DNA of 64,000 bases from Acidimicrobiales bacterium (GTDB lineage Bacteria > Actinomycetota > Acidimicrobiia > Acidimicrobiales > MedAcidi-G1), in assembly GCA_030747595.1 (NCBI GenBank), contig JASLKK010000004.1, forward strand, positions 124,001-188,000, given 5' to 3'. The notes below the pieces were generated by a model. It saw only the letters and a list, made by a program, of their open reading frames with translations. It was not told the DNA's origin and did not search any database. Positions 26,027 through 35,022 of this stretch are shown here, one piece after another (the first letter of the stretch is position 1; every line of letters begins with the position of its first letter). The position numbers and the translations under genes are program-made.

Positions 26027-27355
26027 ATGTCCACCTCCACGGGTTTGATGGCTATCGCCGCGCTGTTGATCATCAACGCGTTCTTCGTGGCGGCCGAGTT
26101 CAGCCTGGTGGCCGTGGACCGGGCCCGAATCGAGGCGGCTGCCACTGACGGCGACCCGGGGGCCCGGCGGGTCCGTGCTCTCCTGCACCGCTTGACTTCG
26201 CATCTTTCCGGAGCCCAGTTCGGGATCACCCTGTCAGCGCTGCTACTGGGGTTCGTGGCCGAGCCAACGGTGGCGCGCATCTTGACCGGCGATGACCACC
26301 CGACCGGGGCGTCGGTGGTGGTGGCCATTCTCGTGGCGACTTGTCTACACCTCGTGGTGGGCGAACAGGTGCCCAAATACCTGGCCTTGGCTGCGCCCGA
26401 GCCCCTCGCTCGCGGCTTGGCTCCCGCGGTGACGGTGATCGGTGTGATTGGTCGCCCGTTGGTGGCGGTGCTCGACGGAGCCGCCAACGCCGTGGTACGT
26501 CGCCTGGGAGTGATCCCGCGGACCGACCTCGACCCGTCGCGGACGCTCGACGAAATCGGGGACCTGATTCGAACCTCGGCCGACGAGACGCTGGATCCCG
26601 ACGACGTGGCCTTGCTGACGCGCTCGGTTCGGCTGGCCGACAAGGTGGCCGCCGAAGTACTTGTGCCGCGACTCGACGTCCACTCGCTGGACGTCTCAGC
26701 GGTGGGCGCCGACCTGTTGGCCGAGGCGGAACGAACGGGCTGTTCCAGGTTCCCGGTGATCGACGGCGATCTCGACCATGTGGTGGGCATCGTCCACGTG
26801 AAGGCGCTGTTGACCATTGCCCGCGACTCGCGAGATCGGGTGCCGGTCGCCGAACTGATGGCACCGGCGCTGGCTGTCCCAGAGACTCGGGCGCTCGATG
26901 GCCTCATGGACGACTTCCGGGCGGCGCGCAGCGCCCTGGCTGTCGTGGTCGACGAGCATGGAGGAACCGCTGGCCTGGTGACCGAGGAAGATGTGGTCGA
27001 GGAACTCATCGGTGAGATCGACGATGACCTGCTGGACCTCACCGGAAAGTCGGCGCCACTTCCGCGAACCCAGGTAGACGGCCCCGGCAACATCGTGGTC
27101 TCAGGACGGCTGGGCCCCGACGACGTATACGAGGCCACGGGATTCGCCATCCCCGATGGCCCGTACGAAACTTTGGCCGGGTACGTCCTCCATCGGCTGG
27201 GGCGGATCCCCGAGCCCACGGCGAGGATCGACCACGAGGGTTGGCGCATCGAGGTCCTGGCTGTCGACGGTCGCCGGATCGAAACGCTCAGAATGGTGGC
27301 CCCCGCGCCGTCGCCGCCCGAGACTGAGGCCGAACCGGGGAGTCACCGATGGTGA
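26027..27355 (+). CDS. CNNM/CorC (hemolysin C-like) transporter with full domain set
   Basis: A 442-residue membrane protein: a CNNM (DUF21) domain with about three to four helices (1-180; LLIINAFFVAAEFSLVAVDRARIE is the signature), a pair of CBS domains (about 200-330; VDEHGGTAGLVTEEDVVEE) and a C-terminal CorC_HlyC domain (about 345-430). Family members are linked to magnesium/cobalt efflux. The ATG at 26027 starts the gene. The stop overlaps the start of a second CNNM gene by 7 bp, indicating a co-translated pair that may form a heterodimer. Confidence 0.92.
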   Translation: MSTSTGLMAIAALLIINAFFVAAEFSLVAVDRARIEAAATDGDPGARRVRALLHRLTSHLSGAQFGITLSALLLGFVAEPTVARILTGDDHPTGASVVVAILVATCLHLVVGEQVPKYLALAAPEPLARGLAPAVTVIGVIGRPLVAVLDGAANAVVRRLGVIPRTDLDPSRTLDEIGDLIRTSADETLDPDDVALLTRSVRLADKVAAEVLVPRLDVHSLDVSAVGADLLAEAERTGCSRFPVIDGDLDHVVGIVHVKALLTIARDSRDRVPVAELMAPALAVPETRALDGLMDDFRAARSALAVVVDEHGGTAGLVTEEDVVEELIGEIDDDLLDLTGKSAPLPRTQVDGPGNIVVSGRLGPDDVYEATGFAIPDGPYETLAGYVLHRLGRIPEPTARIDHEGWRIEVLAVDGRRIETLRMVAPAPSPPETEAEPGSHRW

Positions 27356-28422
27356 CCGCGCTGGCGTTGTGCAGTGTCCTGCTCCTCGTCGCCGTCAACG
27401 CTCTCTTCGTGGCGACGGAGTTCGCGCTGGTGGCTGCTCGACCGACGGTGTTGGCCGACGCGGCAGAGGGCGGATCGCGAGCGGCATCCCGGGCGCTCCG
27501 GGCCCGGCGGGACCTCCGTCTGCAGATGTCGGGTGCCCAGTTGGGAATCACGGCCAGCAGCATCGCCCTCGGGGTGCTCGCCGAGCCGGCGATCGGCGGC
27601 CTGCTGGAAAATCTGTTCTCAGCGGTCGCGGTCCCCGAGGAAGCGGCCGACACGGCGTCTTGGGTGGCAGCGATCGGCCTGGCAGCCGTGATCCAGATGT
27701 TGTTCGGCGAGTTGGTACCCAAGAACCTGGCCATTGCGGCTCCCGAACGCACGCTCCGGTGGACGGTGACCCTGCATGCAGCATTTGTCTCTCTGGCCAA
27801 ACCTGCGGTAGTGGCCCTCGATCGGATGTCGGCGCTACTCATCCGCCCATTCGGCCTGACGGCCGTCGACGAGGTCCACCGTGCGGTAGGGGCCCCGGAG
27901 CTCACGTCAATGCTGGATGCGTCACGGCGCGAGGGCCTCATCGACGGGTTCGAACACGATCTCCTGTCGGGAGCGTTGGACCTAGGGCAGCGGACAGTGG
28001 CATCGGTGATGGTGCCCCGGTCCGAAGTAGCGACGGTCGACCGTTGGGCCCCGGTCCACGAGGTAGAACGCGTATTGGCCTCCTCGGGCCACAGTCGGCT
28101 GCCGTTAACCGGCCCAGATGGTGGCTTGGTGGGCCTGGTGCACGCCCGATCGGTGCTACGCCTACCGGTCGGAGCGGCCGACGACACCCTGACCACCGAG
28201 GAGGTCAGGACGATGGCCGTCCTGTCGCCCGACCAACCGCTGGACGAGGTACTCCATCTTCTGCAGCGAGAACGGATCCGTCTTGCTGCCGTGATCGGCA
28301 CGGAGGGCTGGATTGGGATCGTGTCCCTGGAGGACGTCTTGGAGGAACTCGTCGGAGACATCCGCGATGAGACCGACGGGTATTCGGCTGGTGAAATCGA
28401 TCCCAGCACGATGAGCACGTGA
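27349..28422 (+). CDS. CNNM/CorC-like transporter, second subunit lacking the CorC_HlyC domain
   Basis: A 357-residue paralogue of the upstream gene: a CNNM membrane domain (VNALFVATEFALVAARPTVL; FGELVPKNLAIAAPE) and two CBS domains (about 200-345). The C-terminal CorC_HlyC domain present in the partner is missing and the protein ends soon after the CBS pair. The ATG at 27349 lies inside the end of the upstream gene (7-bp overlap). Such paired CNNM genes are common in actinobacteria. Confidence 0.9.
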   Translation: MVTALALCSVLLLVAVNALFVATEFALVAARPTVLADAAEGGSRAASRALRARRDLRLQMSGAQLGITASSIALGVLAEPAIGGLLENLFSAVAVPEEAADTASWVAAIGLAAVIQMLFGELVPKNLAIAAPERTLRWTVTLHAAFVSLAKPAVVALDRMSALLIRPFGLTAVDEVHRAVGAPELTSMLDASRREGLIDGFEHDLLSGALDLGQRTVASVMVPRSEVATVDRWAPVHEVERVLASSGHSRLPLTGPDGGLVGLVHARSVLRLPVGAADDTLTTEEVRTMAVLSPDQPLDEVLHLLQRERIRLAAVIGTEGWIGIVSLEDVLEELVGDIRDETDGYSAGEIDPSTMST

Positions 28423-28484
28423 GTAGCCACGGTCGGTGGTCACCGGTCCATCAGGCATCGGAAGCCCGCCGGTAGGATTTCGGG

Positions 28485-29393
28485 GTGCATCGCCGCCTTG
28501 GCATGACCGTCGTGCTCGCCGGGCTGGTCACCGCCCTCCTTTCGACCGCTGTTCAGGCCGCGCCCCCCGCGGGCCGATCGGATCCCGCCGGTTCGGGTAG
28601 TGCCTCGAAATCGGTGGCTTTCACCAGCGACCCATCCCAGGATCTGGTCATCGACCGAGCCACCGGCCTGCTACCGCTTATCTCGGCAGCATCCGATGTG
28701 CTTCCCCTCGCCTTGGACGGCATCGCCGCCGCCGAACGACGACTCCGAGCCATGATCGATCTGCTGGTCAGCGCCCGGCAACGCCACCGTTCGGCGGTCC
28801 GGGCGTTCGCGGACGCCAACCGACTGGTCGCCGACAACGTGCGGGATGCGGCTCAGTTGCAGTCGGGTTATGGCGACGTCCTCGCCGGCATCTCCGCCAC
28901 CGAACGTGCCCGCCTCGAACGCGACGCCAAAGGCCGACGCAACCGCTCGTCAGTGGTTCGTCAGGCGACGTCGTCGGACTGGGTTTGCCCGGTCGAAGGT
29001 CGCGTCAAATTTTATGATTCTTGGGGCGAGCGAAGGTCGGGAAACCGTCGCCATGAGGGCGTGGACCTAGTGAGCTTCAGGAACGCCCCGATCCTTGCAC
29101 CGGTGGATGGTGTGGTCACCCACCGGTGGGACACCATCGGTGGCTGGTCCTTTGACCTGGTGGCCGGGGATGGCGACTACTACTTCGGAACCCACATGTC
29201 GGGATTTGGAAAAGTCGGTGAGGTCCGGGCCGGAGAGGTGATCGGATTTATGGGAGACACCGGCAACGCCGAGGGCGTGCACCTGCATTTTGAATACCAC
29301 CCGGGTGGTCGTGAAAACGCCGTGAATGCCTACCCGATCGTGGATTCCCGCTGCAGCAACCGGACGCCCATGGACACGTCTCTCTACGACTGA
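28485..29393 (+). CDS. Secreted M23 family metallopeptidase
   Basis: A 302-residue predicted secreted peptidase acting on peptidoglycan cross-bridges. The N-terminal signal peptide is MTVVLAGLVTALLSTAVQA (after a short basic lead). A helical region (about 45-150) follows, then the LytM/M23 domain (about 165-285). All zinc and catalytic residues are visible: RRHEGVDLVS (HxxxD), FGTHMSG and VHLHFEY (HxH), so it should be active. The start is GTG 28485; an ATG six codons later gives the same signal peptide. It stands alone, 62 bp after the CNNM pair. Confidence 0.9.
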   Translation: MHRRLGMTVVLAGLVTALLSTAVQAAPPAGRSDPAGSGSASKSVAFTSDPSQDLVIDRATGLLPLISAASDVLPLALDGIAAAERRLRAMIDLLVSARQRHRSAVRAFADANRLVADNVRDAAQLQSGYGDVLAGISATERARLERDAKGRRNRSSVVRQATSSDWVCPVEGRVKFYDSWGERRSGNRRHEGVDLVSFRNAPILAPVDGVVTHRWDTIGGWSFDLVAGDGDYYFGTHMSGFGKVGEVRAGEVIGFMGDTGNAEGVHLHFEYHPGGRENAVNAYPIVDSRCSNRTPMDTSLYD

Positions 29394-29405
29394 GGCCCTA
29401 CGAAC

Positions 29406-30173
29406 TCAGGCGCCGATGGCGTGGTAACCGCCATCCACGTGGACTATCGACCCGGTAGTCGCCGGGAACCAGTCCGACAGGAGCGCCACGCACGCCCGAG
29501 CGACGGGTTCGGTGTCGTTCACGTCCCACCCCAGCGGCGCCCGCTTCTCCCAGGACTCCTCGAACTCGGAGAAACCCGGGATGCTCTTGGCGGCGATGGT
29601 GCGGATGGGGCCGGCGGCCACCATGTTCACCCGGACGCCATCGGGTCCGAGCCCCCGCGCCAGGTAGCGCGACGCAGACTCGAGAGCCGCCTTGGCCACG
29701 CCCATCCAGTTGTAGGCAGGCCACGCAAACCGGGCGTCGAAGTCCAGCCCAACGATCGAACCCCCGTTGGTCATGAGCGGTGCGACAACCTCAGCCACCG
29801 TCTTGAGCGAGTACGCAGAGATCTCCATGGCGACCGCCACGTCCGACCACTGGGCGGCCATGAAGTCCTCCCCAAGGCACACCTCGGGGGCGAATCCGAT
29901 GGCATGCAGCGCTCCGTCCACCCGGCCCCACCGATCAGCCAGATGCCGCCGGAGGGACTCGGCCTGTTCGGCCGACGTGACGTCGAACTCCAGGACCTCG
30001 GCCTCTAAGGGCAACTTACGTGCCGTGCGTTCAGTGAGGCGAAGGCCCCGTCCAGCGCCGGTCAGGATCACCTCGGCGCCCTGCTCCTGGGCCAAACGGG
30101 CTACGGAGAAGGCCAGCGAAGCGTCGGTAAGTACGCCGGTGATCAGCAACTTCTTGTCGTCCAGGATGCCCAC
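29406..30173 (-). CDS. fabI: Enoyl-ACP reductase, InhA/FabI type
   Basis: A 255-residue NADH-dependent SDR that carries out the last reduction of each fatty-acid elongation cycle. The N-terminus KLLITGVLTDASLAFSVARLAQEQGAEVILTG closely follows the InhA pattern. DFDARFAWPAYNWMGVAKAALES holds the catalytic Tyr and Lys (YxxxxxxK spacing), and VRVNMVAAGPIRTIAAKSIPGF is the mobile substrate loop. It is divergent from the F420:NADPH oxidoreductase gene across 89 bp and convergent with the M23 peptidase. Confidence 0.95.
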   Translation of the reverse strand: MGILDDKKLLITGVLTDASLAFSVARLAQEQGAEVILTGAGRGLRLTERTARKLPLEAEVLEFDVTSAEQAESLRRHLADRWGRVDGALHAIGFAPEVCLGEDFMAAQWSDVAVAMEISAYSLKTVAEVVAPLMTNGGSIVGLDFDARFAWPAYNWMGVAKAALESASRYLARGLGPDGVRVNMVAAGPIRTIAAKSIPGFSEFEESWEKRAPLGWDVNDTEPVARACVALLSDWFPATTGSIVHVDGGYHAIGA

Positions 30174-30262
30174 GTGGAATCCGTCCTTGTCTGTTGGGAA
30201 ACCGACGCACTCGTCGGGGAACCGATTCGGAGGCTACCGGACGACCCCGGTAGCCTCGCCGG

Positions 30263-30919
30263 ATGGAGATCGGACTGCTCGGAGCAACAGGCCCCGCCGG
30301 ACAGGCCCTCGCTGCACGGCTGGCCGGAGTGGGACACGACGTGGTGGTCGGGTCACGCTCGAAGTACCGAGCCATGGAGGTACGGGACGCGATCCTCGAC
30401 AAGTGGCCCGACCGGTCGCTCTCGATCCGATCAGCCGACAACTCGGGTGCCGCGGACGCCGAGGTAGTGGTGATCGCCACCCCATGGGACGCCGCTGCTG
30501 CCACCGCCCGGTCGGTGGCCGATCACCTTCACCGCAAGGTGGTGATCTGCATGTCCAACGCCATTGCCCAGGTGGCCGGAGAGTTTCAGCCGCTAGTGCC
30601 GCCGCGCGGGTCGGTATCGGCCAGCGTCCAGGCCGAGGTGCCCGATGCCTACGTGGCGGCCGCCTTGCACCATGTGGCAGCAACCGAGCTAGGCAACCTG
30701 GACACCGCATTAGCCAGCGACGTACTGGTCTGTTCTGACCACCAGCGGGCTACCGAAACGGCCTCAGAGATCATTGCCAAGATCCCGGGAGCCCGACCGT
30801 TGGACGCCGGCGGCCTATCCAACGCCATGGCCATAGAGGCCTTCACCGCCGTACTGTTGCAGCTCAACAGCCGGTACCGGACCCGGGTGGCCGTTCGGCT
30901 GACCGGCATCGACGACTGA
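30263..30919 (+). CDS. F420-dependent NADP oxidoreductase (Fno/NpdG)
   Basis: A 218-residue Rossmann protein that exchanges hydride between NADPH and coenzyme F420. Signature parts are EIGLLGATGPAGQALAARLAGVGHDVVVGSRS (dinucleotide motif plus the SR that selects the NADPH phosphate), IATPWDAA and ALHHVAATEL. It should supply reduced F420 for the luciferase-like enzymes encoded at 41-43 kb. The ATG at 30263 starts the gene. Only 9 bp separate it from thrS downstream, so the two are probably co-transcribed. Confidence 0.9.
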   Translation: MEIGLLGATGPAGQALAARLAGVGHDVVVGSRSKYRAMEVRDAILDKWPDRSLSIRSADNSGAADAEVVVIATPWDAAAATARSVADHLHRKVVICMSNAIAQVAGEFQPLVPPRGSVSASVQAEVPDAYVAAALHHVAATELGNLDTALASDVLVCSDHQRATETASEIIAKIPGARPLDAGGLSNAMAIEAFTAVLLQLNSRYRTRVAVRLTGIDD

Positions 30920-30928
30920 GACCCTTTC

Positions 30929-32932
30929 GTGCCCGATCTCACCATCACCCTTCCCGACGGTTCGCAGCGCACTCTGCCCGAAGGTGCCACGGGCGCCGAT
31001 CTGGCGGCAGACATCGGCCCCGGCCTGGCCAAAGCGGCGGTCATCGTCAGCGTCGACGGCGAGGGCCGTGACCTCGGTCGACCGTTGGCTGATGGTGACG
31101 CCGTCTCGGTGGTGACCGCCGACAGTGATGAGGGCCTCCACACGCTGCGTCATTCCACCGCCCACGTGCTGGCCCAGGCCGTCTTGGATCTCTGGCCGGG
31201 CGCCACCCACGCGATCGGCCCGCCCATAGAGGATGGCTTCTACTACGACTTCGAACTTCCGGACGGTGCTTCCTTCACCGCGGACGACCTGGCGGCAATT
31301 GATGCCCGGATGCGGGAGATCATCGACGCCGACCAACCCTTCGAGCGATTCGAAGCGGGAGCCACCGAGGCACTCGAGCTCTTTGCCGATCACCGCTACA
31401 AGCGGGAGATCATCGAGAAGGTCACGGCCGGTGGAGCGGACCCAGAGATGGCCGGCGAAGCATCGAACGACGGATCGGTCTCCTGGTATCGCAACGGAGA
31501 GGGTTTCGTTGACCTCTGCACCGGGCCCCACGTGGCGTCCACCGGGCGACTGGGCCACTTCGCGTTGCAGAAGGTGGCCGGCGCCTACTGGCGGGGTGAC
31601 GAGAAGCAGCCCATGTTGCAGCGCATCTACGGCACTGCTTGGGCTGACAAGAAGGCACTCAAGGGGTACCTGCATCGTCTCGCCGAAGCGGAGAAACGCG
31701 ACCACCGCCGGCTGGCCGCCGAACTGGACCTGGTGTCCTGGCCGGATTCGCTCGGACCCGGACTGGCTGTGTGGCACCCCAAAGGTGCTCTGGTGCGAAA
31801 GATCATCGAGGACTACAGCCGGGCCCGTCACGAGACGGGCGGCTACGACTTCGTCTTCAGTCCCCACATCGCCAAGTCAGTGCTGTGGGAGACCAGTGGG
31901 CACCTCGACTTCTACGCCGACGGCATGTACCCGCCCATGGAGCTGGACGGGGCGAGCTACTACCCGAAGCCCATGAACTGTCCATTCCACGTGGCCGTCT
32001 ACCAGAGCTCCCAACGCAGCTACCGGGACCTTCCCCGCCGGTTTTTCGAGTTGGGAGCCGTGTACCGCTACGAACTTTCGGGGGCCATCCACGGCCTGCT
32101 TCGGAGCCGCGGATTCACTCAGGACGACAGCCACATCTTCTGCACGCCCGACCAGATTCCCGACGAGCTGGCCTCGCTGTTGGAGTTCACCCTGAGCGTG
32201 CTGCGGGCCTTCGGCTTCGAGGACTTCCAGGCCAAGTTGTCGACCCGCCCCGATGAGAAGTCGGTGGGTGACGACGCCCTGTGGGACATGGCCACCGACG
32301 GGCTCCGGCAGGCGTTGGAGTCGGCAGGCCTCGACTACGTGGTCGAAGAGGGTGGCGGTGCGTTCTACGGGCCAAAGATCGACGTGGACGTCACCGACGC
32401 CATCGGGCGACCCTGGCAATTATCGACCATCCAGCTGGACTTCAACCTCCCGGAACGTTTCGACCTGGAATACGTGGGCGACGATGGCGGTCGGCACCGT
32501 CCGGTGATGATCCACCGTGCGCTGATGGGGTCGATCGAACGGTTCTTCGGCGTGCTGCTGGAGCACTACGCGGGCGCGTTCCCGCTGTGGCTGGCTCCCG
32601 AGCAGGTGCGGGTGCTGCCGGTGGCCGATGAGCATCAGGCCTACGCCGAGTCGGTACGCGACCGTCTGGTGGCTGCTGGACGACGGGCCACCGTGGACCC
32701 GGCAGATGAGCCGCTGGGCAAGCGAGTACGGGCCGGCAAGGTCGGGAAGATCCCCCACGTGCTCGTGGTGGGTGACGACGACGCGGCCCACGGCACGGTG
32801 GGCGACAACGCCCGGGGTGCCGCTGCTCCCGAGCGTGACCTTTCGCTGGACGTGTTCCTGGTCCGGCTGGCCGATGCAGTGGAGTCCGGTGCGCTGGTGG
32901 CTTCGGGGCCAGCGGGGGAGACCAAGCCCTGA
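30929..32932 (+). CDS. thrS: Threonyl-tRNA synthetase
   Basis: A 667-residue class II synthetase that charges tRNA-Thr. Domains in order are TGS (1-62), the editing SAD region (HSTAHVLAQAV, later TGPHVASTG), the catalytic core with the zinc cysteine in PMNCPFHVAVYQ, ELGAVYRYE (motif 2) and the C-terminal motif MIHRALMGSIERF (motif 3), and the anticodon-binding domain (about 560-660). Start GTG 30929 lies 9 bp after the upstream stop, leaving no room for a T-box leader. Its stop TGA (32930-32932) overlaps the likely CTG start of the HIT gene. Confidence 0.97.
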   Translation: MPDLTITLPDGSQRTLPEGATGADLAADIGPGLAKAAVIVSVDGEGRDLGRPLADGDAVSVVTADSDEGLHTLRHSTAHVLAQAVLDLWPGATHAIGPPIEDGFYYDFELPDGASFTADDLAAIDARMREIIDADQPFERFEAGATEALELFADHRYKREIIEKVTAGGADPEMAGEASNDGSVSWYRNGEGFVDLCTGPHVASTGRLGHFALQKVAGAYWRGDEKQPMLQRIYGTAWADKKALKGYLHRLAEAEKRDHRRLAAELDLVSWPDSLGPGLAVWHPKGALVRKIIEDYSRARHETGGYDFVFSPHIAKSVLWETSGHLDFYADGMYPPMELDGASYYPKPMNCPFHVAVYQSSQRSYRDLPRRFFELGAVYRYELSGAIHGLLRSRGFTQDDSHIFCTPDQIPDELASLLEFTLSVLRAFGFEDFQAKLSTRPDEKSVGDDALWDMATDGLRQALESAGLDYVVEEGGGAFYGPKIDVDVTDAIGRPWQLSTIQLDFNLPERFDLEYVGDDGGRHRPVMIHRALMGSIERFFGVLLEHYAGAFPLWLAPEQVRVLPVADEHQAYAESVRDRLVAAGRRATVDPADEPLGKRVRAGKVGKIPHVLVVGDDDAAHGTVGDNARGAAAPERDLSLDVFLVRLADAVESGALVASGPAGETKP

Positions 32933-33450
32933 CCGGTCTGGATCGCCTGTGGGCCGGCTGGCGACACGCCTATGTGTCGGGACTGAACGAGGAGTCCGAC
33001 GCGCCCCTTGATGACGGCGAGGGCCGCACACTGTTCGAGGTGCTGGCCGATGGCGACCATCCCGACGACGAGACCCTGGTGCTGCAACGGGGGCCGACGT
33101 GCTTCGCGGTGATGAACGCCTATCCGTACACCAGCGGACACCTGATGGTGCTGCCCCGGCGGGCCGTGGGCGAGTTGGCTGAACTAACCGACGACGAGCA
33201 CGCCGAACTGTGGGCGACGGTCCGGGATGCGGTGGCGGCCGTGAACTCGGCCCTAGATCCCGGTGGGGTCAACGTGGGCGTGAACCTCGGCCGGGCGGCT
33301 GGTGCCGGGATCCCGGGACACCTGCACGTTCACGTGGTGCCTCGCTGGTCTGGCGACACCAACTTCACCACCACGGTGGCCAACGTCCGGGTACTACCCG
33401 AGGCGCTGGGCGAGTCTTGGCGACGCCTCCGGGAGGCCTGGCCGGCGTGA
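32929..33450 (+). CDS. HIT family hydrolase/phosphorylase (likely Ap4A-type), probable CTG start
   Basis: A histidine-triad protein; the triad is GHLHVHVVPRW. In mycobacteria the gene after thrS is a HIT protein described as an Ap4A phosphorylase, so the same role is likely. The first ATG/GTG/TTG in frame is GTG 32974. The codons before it read LDRLWAGWRHAY, which looks like the conserved N-terminus of this family (LxRLWxPxRMxYI). The CTG at 32929 overlaps the thrS stop as CTGA and would include it, giving 173 residues. If that is wrong, the protein starts at 32974 with 158 residues. Confidence 0.85.
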   Translation: MTGLDRLWAGWRHAYVSGLNEESDAPLDDGEGRTLFEVLADGDHPDDETLVLQRGPTCFAVMNAYPYTSGHLMVLPRRAVGELAELTDDEHAELWATVRDAVAAVNSALDPGGVNVGVNLGRAAGAGIPGHLHVHVVPRWSGDTNFTTTVANVRVLPEALGESWRRLREAWPA

Positions 33451-33493
33451 CCGGAGCCGGATGGGCTCCCGATTATGCACGGGACCTGACCCG

Positions 33494-34963
33494 ATGATTC
33501 GTTCGGTACTGCTCGGACCAGCCATGGTCAGCATGGCCCTGATGGCTACGGCTACAGCCTGCGGCGAGACCGCCGAGTCGGGGGTCAAAGGATTCGCCCC
33601 CGAGCCGCTGATCTGGGAGACCTGCGGATACACCGAATGCGCCACCCTCATCGTTCCGATGGACCACGCTGTTCCGGAAGGACCGACCATTGAGGTGGCC
33701 GTGGCCCTGAAGCGGGCCGTCGCCGAGCCTCGGATCGGGGTGCTGGTGATGAATCCCGGCGGTCCGGGCGGGTCGGGTATCGAGATGCTGGAGTGGATGG
33801 GTCCAGCAATAGCCCATACGGACTTTCTGGGACGCTTCGACCTCGTCGGATTCGACCCTCGGGGATCGGGGTCCAGCACGACCGTCTCGTGCGTCGACGA
33901 CTTCGACGACGAGATCATGGTGCTGGGACCCGAAACTGGTCTTCAGGAGGCAGTGGCTGAAGCCGAGGACCTGGTCGCCGACTGCCTGGAACGCAGCGGA
34001 GACCTCGCCCATCATGTGGGGACCAATGCCGTGGCCCGCGACATCGACATGCTGCGCCGGGCCATGGGCGAAGAACAGATCTCGTACCTGGGATATTCCT
34101 ATGGGACCCGCCTGGGTGCCGTGTACGCCGCCCTGTTCGGAGACCGGGTCCGGGCCATGGTTCTGGATGGGCCGGTGGATCCGGCTGAACGGGCGAGTCG
34201 TCCCAGCCGAAACCAGGCCGACGGGTTCGAGGCTTCCTGGTCGGCCTTCGCCGCGGCGTGCGACGCTGAGCCGGACTGCCCACTGGGAGTCGTGGGGGGC
34301 GCTGAGCAAGCGTTCGCCGACGCGGTGGCCGCAGTGGCGGCGTCTCCGGTTCCGGCGGGCGATCGACAGGTGACCCATGGCGAGTTCTACCTGGGAGTGG
34401 CCGCCGCCCTGTATTCGCCCGAGACCTGGCCGATACTGGGAGAGGGCCTAGCCGAAGTGGTGGTCTCCGGTTCAGCCGTGATCCTCCAGGACCTTGGCGA
34501 CATACTCCTGGGGCGCCGGGATGATGGCTCGTACGACGGTTCGATGGACGCCATGTTCCTGGTGGACTGTGCGGACGACCCCGAACGGCCGCCGCCCAGC
34601 GAGGTTTTCAGCGCCTCGTTGGCGATTGCCGATTCGCTGACCCACTTCGGTCCGGCATTCGCCGGTTCAACCGGCTGTCATCCGCTGCCGGCGGCAGTGG
34701 ATCCACTTCACGTGGGGCCAGCGGACCTCGTGGTGCCAGCGTTGGTGGTGTACCTCGAAGGGGATCCGGCGACCCCGCCGATATGGGCAGGTGCGCTGAT
34801 CGCGTCTCTGGGCGACGCCGTGGGGATCTCGTCGGATGCCGAGGGACATGGCGGCTACCTGGCAAACTCGTGGTGTCTGACCGAACCGGTCACCCGGTAC
34901 CTGGTGGATCTCGAGGTACCCGCCGATGGGTGGTCATGTCGGGAACCAGGACGAGAGCATTGA
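33494..34963 (+). CDS. Secreted alpha/beta hydrolase, TAP-like (S33) lipoprotein
   Basis: A 489-residue predicted lipoprotein of the tripeptidyl-aminopeptidase-like alpha/beta hydrolases. The signal peptide ends in a lipobox (MALMATATAC). The oxyanion region is NPGGPGGSGIE, the nucleophile elbow LGYSYGTRLG, the acid is in YLEGDPATPP and the base histidine in DAEGHGGYL. The C-terminal TAP-like domain is present. The ATG at 33494 places the signal peptide at the N-terminus. It probably trims peptides or esters outside the membrane. It lies 43 bp after the HIT gene. Confidence 0.88.
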   Translation: MIRSVLLGPAMVSMALMATATACGETAESGVKGFAPEPLIWETCGYTECATLIVPMDHAVPEGPTIEVAVALKRAVAEPRIGVLVMNPGGPGGSGIEMLEWMGPAIAHTDFLGRFDLVGFDPRGSGSSTTVSCVDDFDDEIMVLGPETGLQEAVAEAEDLVADCLERSGDLAHHVGTNAVARDIDMLRRAMGEEQISYLGYSYGTRLGAVYAALFGDRVRAMVLDGPVDPAERASRPSRNQADGFEASWSAFAAACDAEPDCPLGVVGGAEQAFADAVAAVAASPVPAGDRQVTHGEFYLGVAAALYSPETWPILGEGLAEVVVSGSAVILQDLGDILLGRRDDGSYDGSMDAMFLVDCADDPERPPPSEVFSASLAIADSLTHFGPAFAGSTGCHPLPAAVDPLHVGPADLVVPALVVYLEGDPATPPIWAGALIASLGDAVGISSDAEGHGGYLANSWCLTEPVTRYLVDLEVPADGWSCREPGREH

Positions 34964-35022
34964 CGGCCCGGGTTCCAGGATCCTGATCGGGTAGTCCGTG
35001 GGCCAACCAGTCGGCCAGCCGT

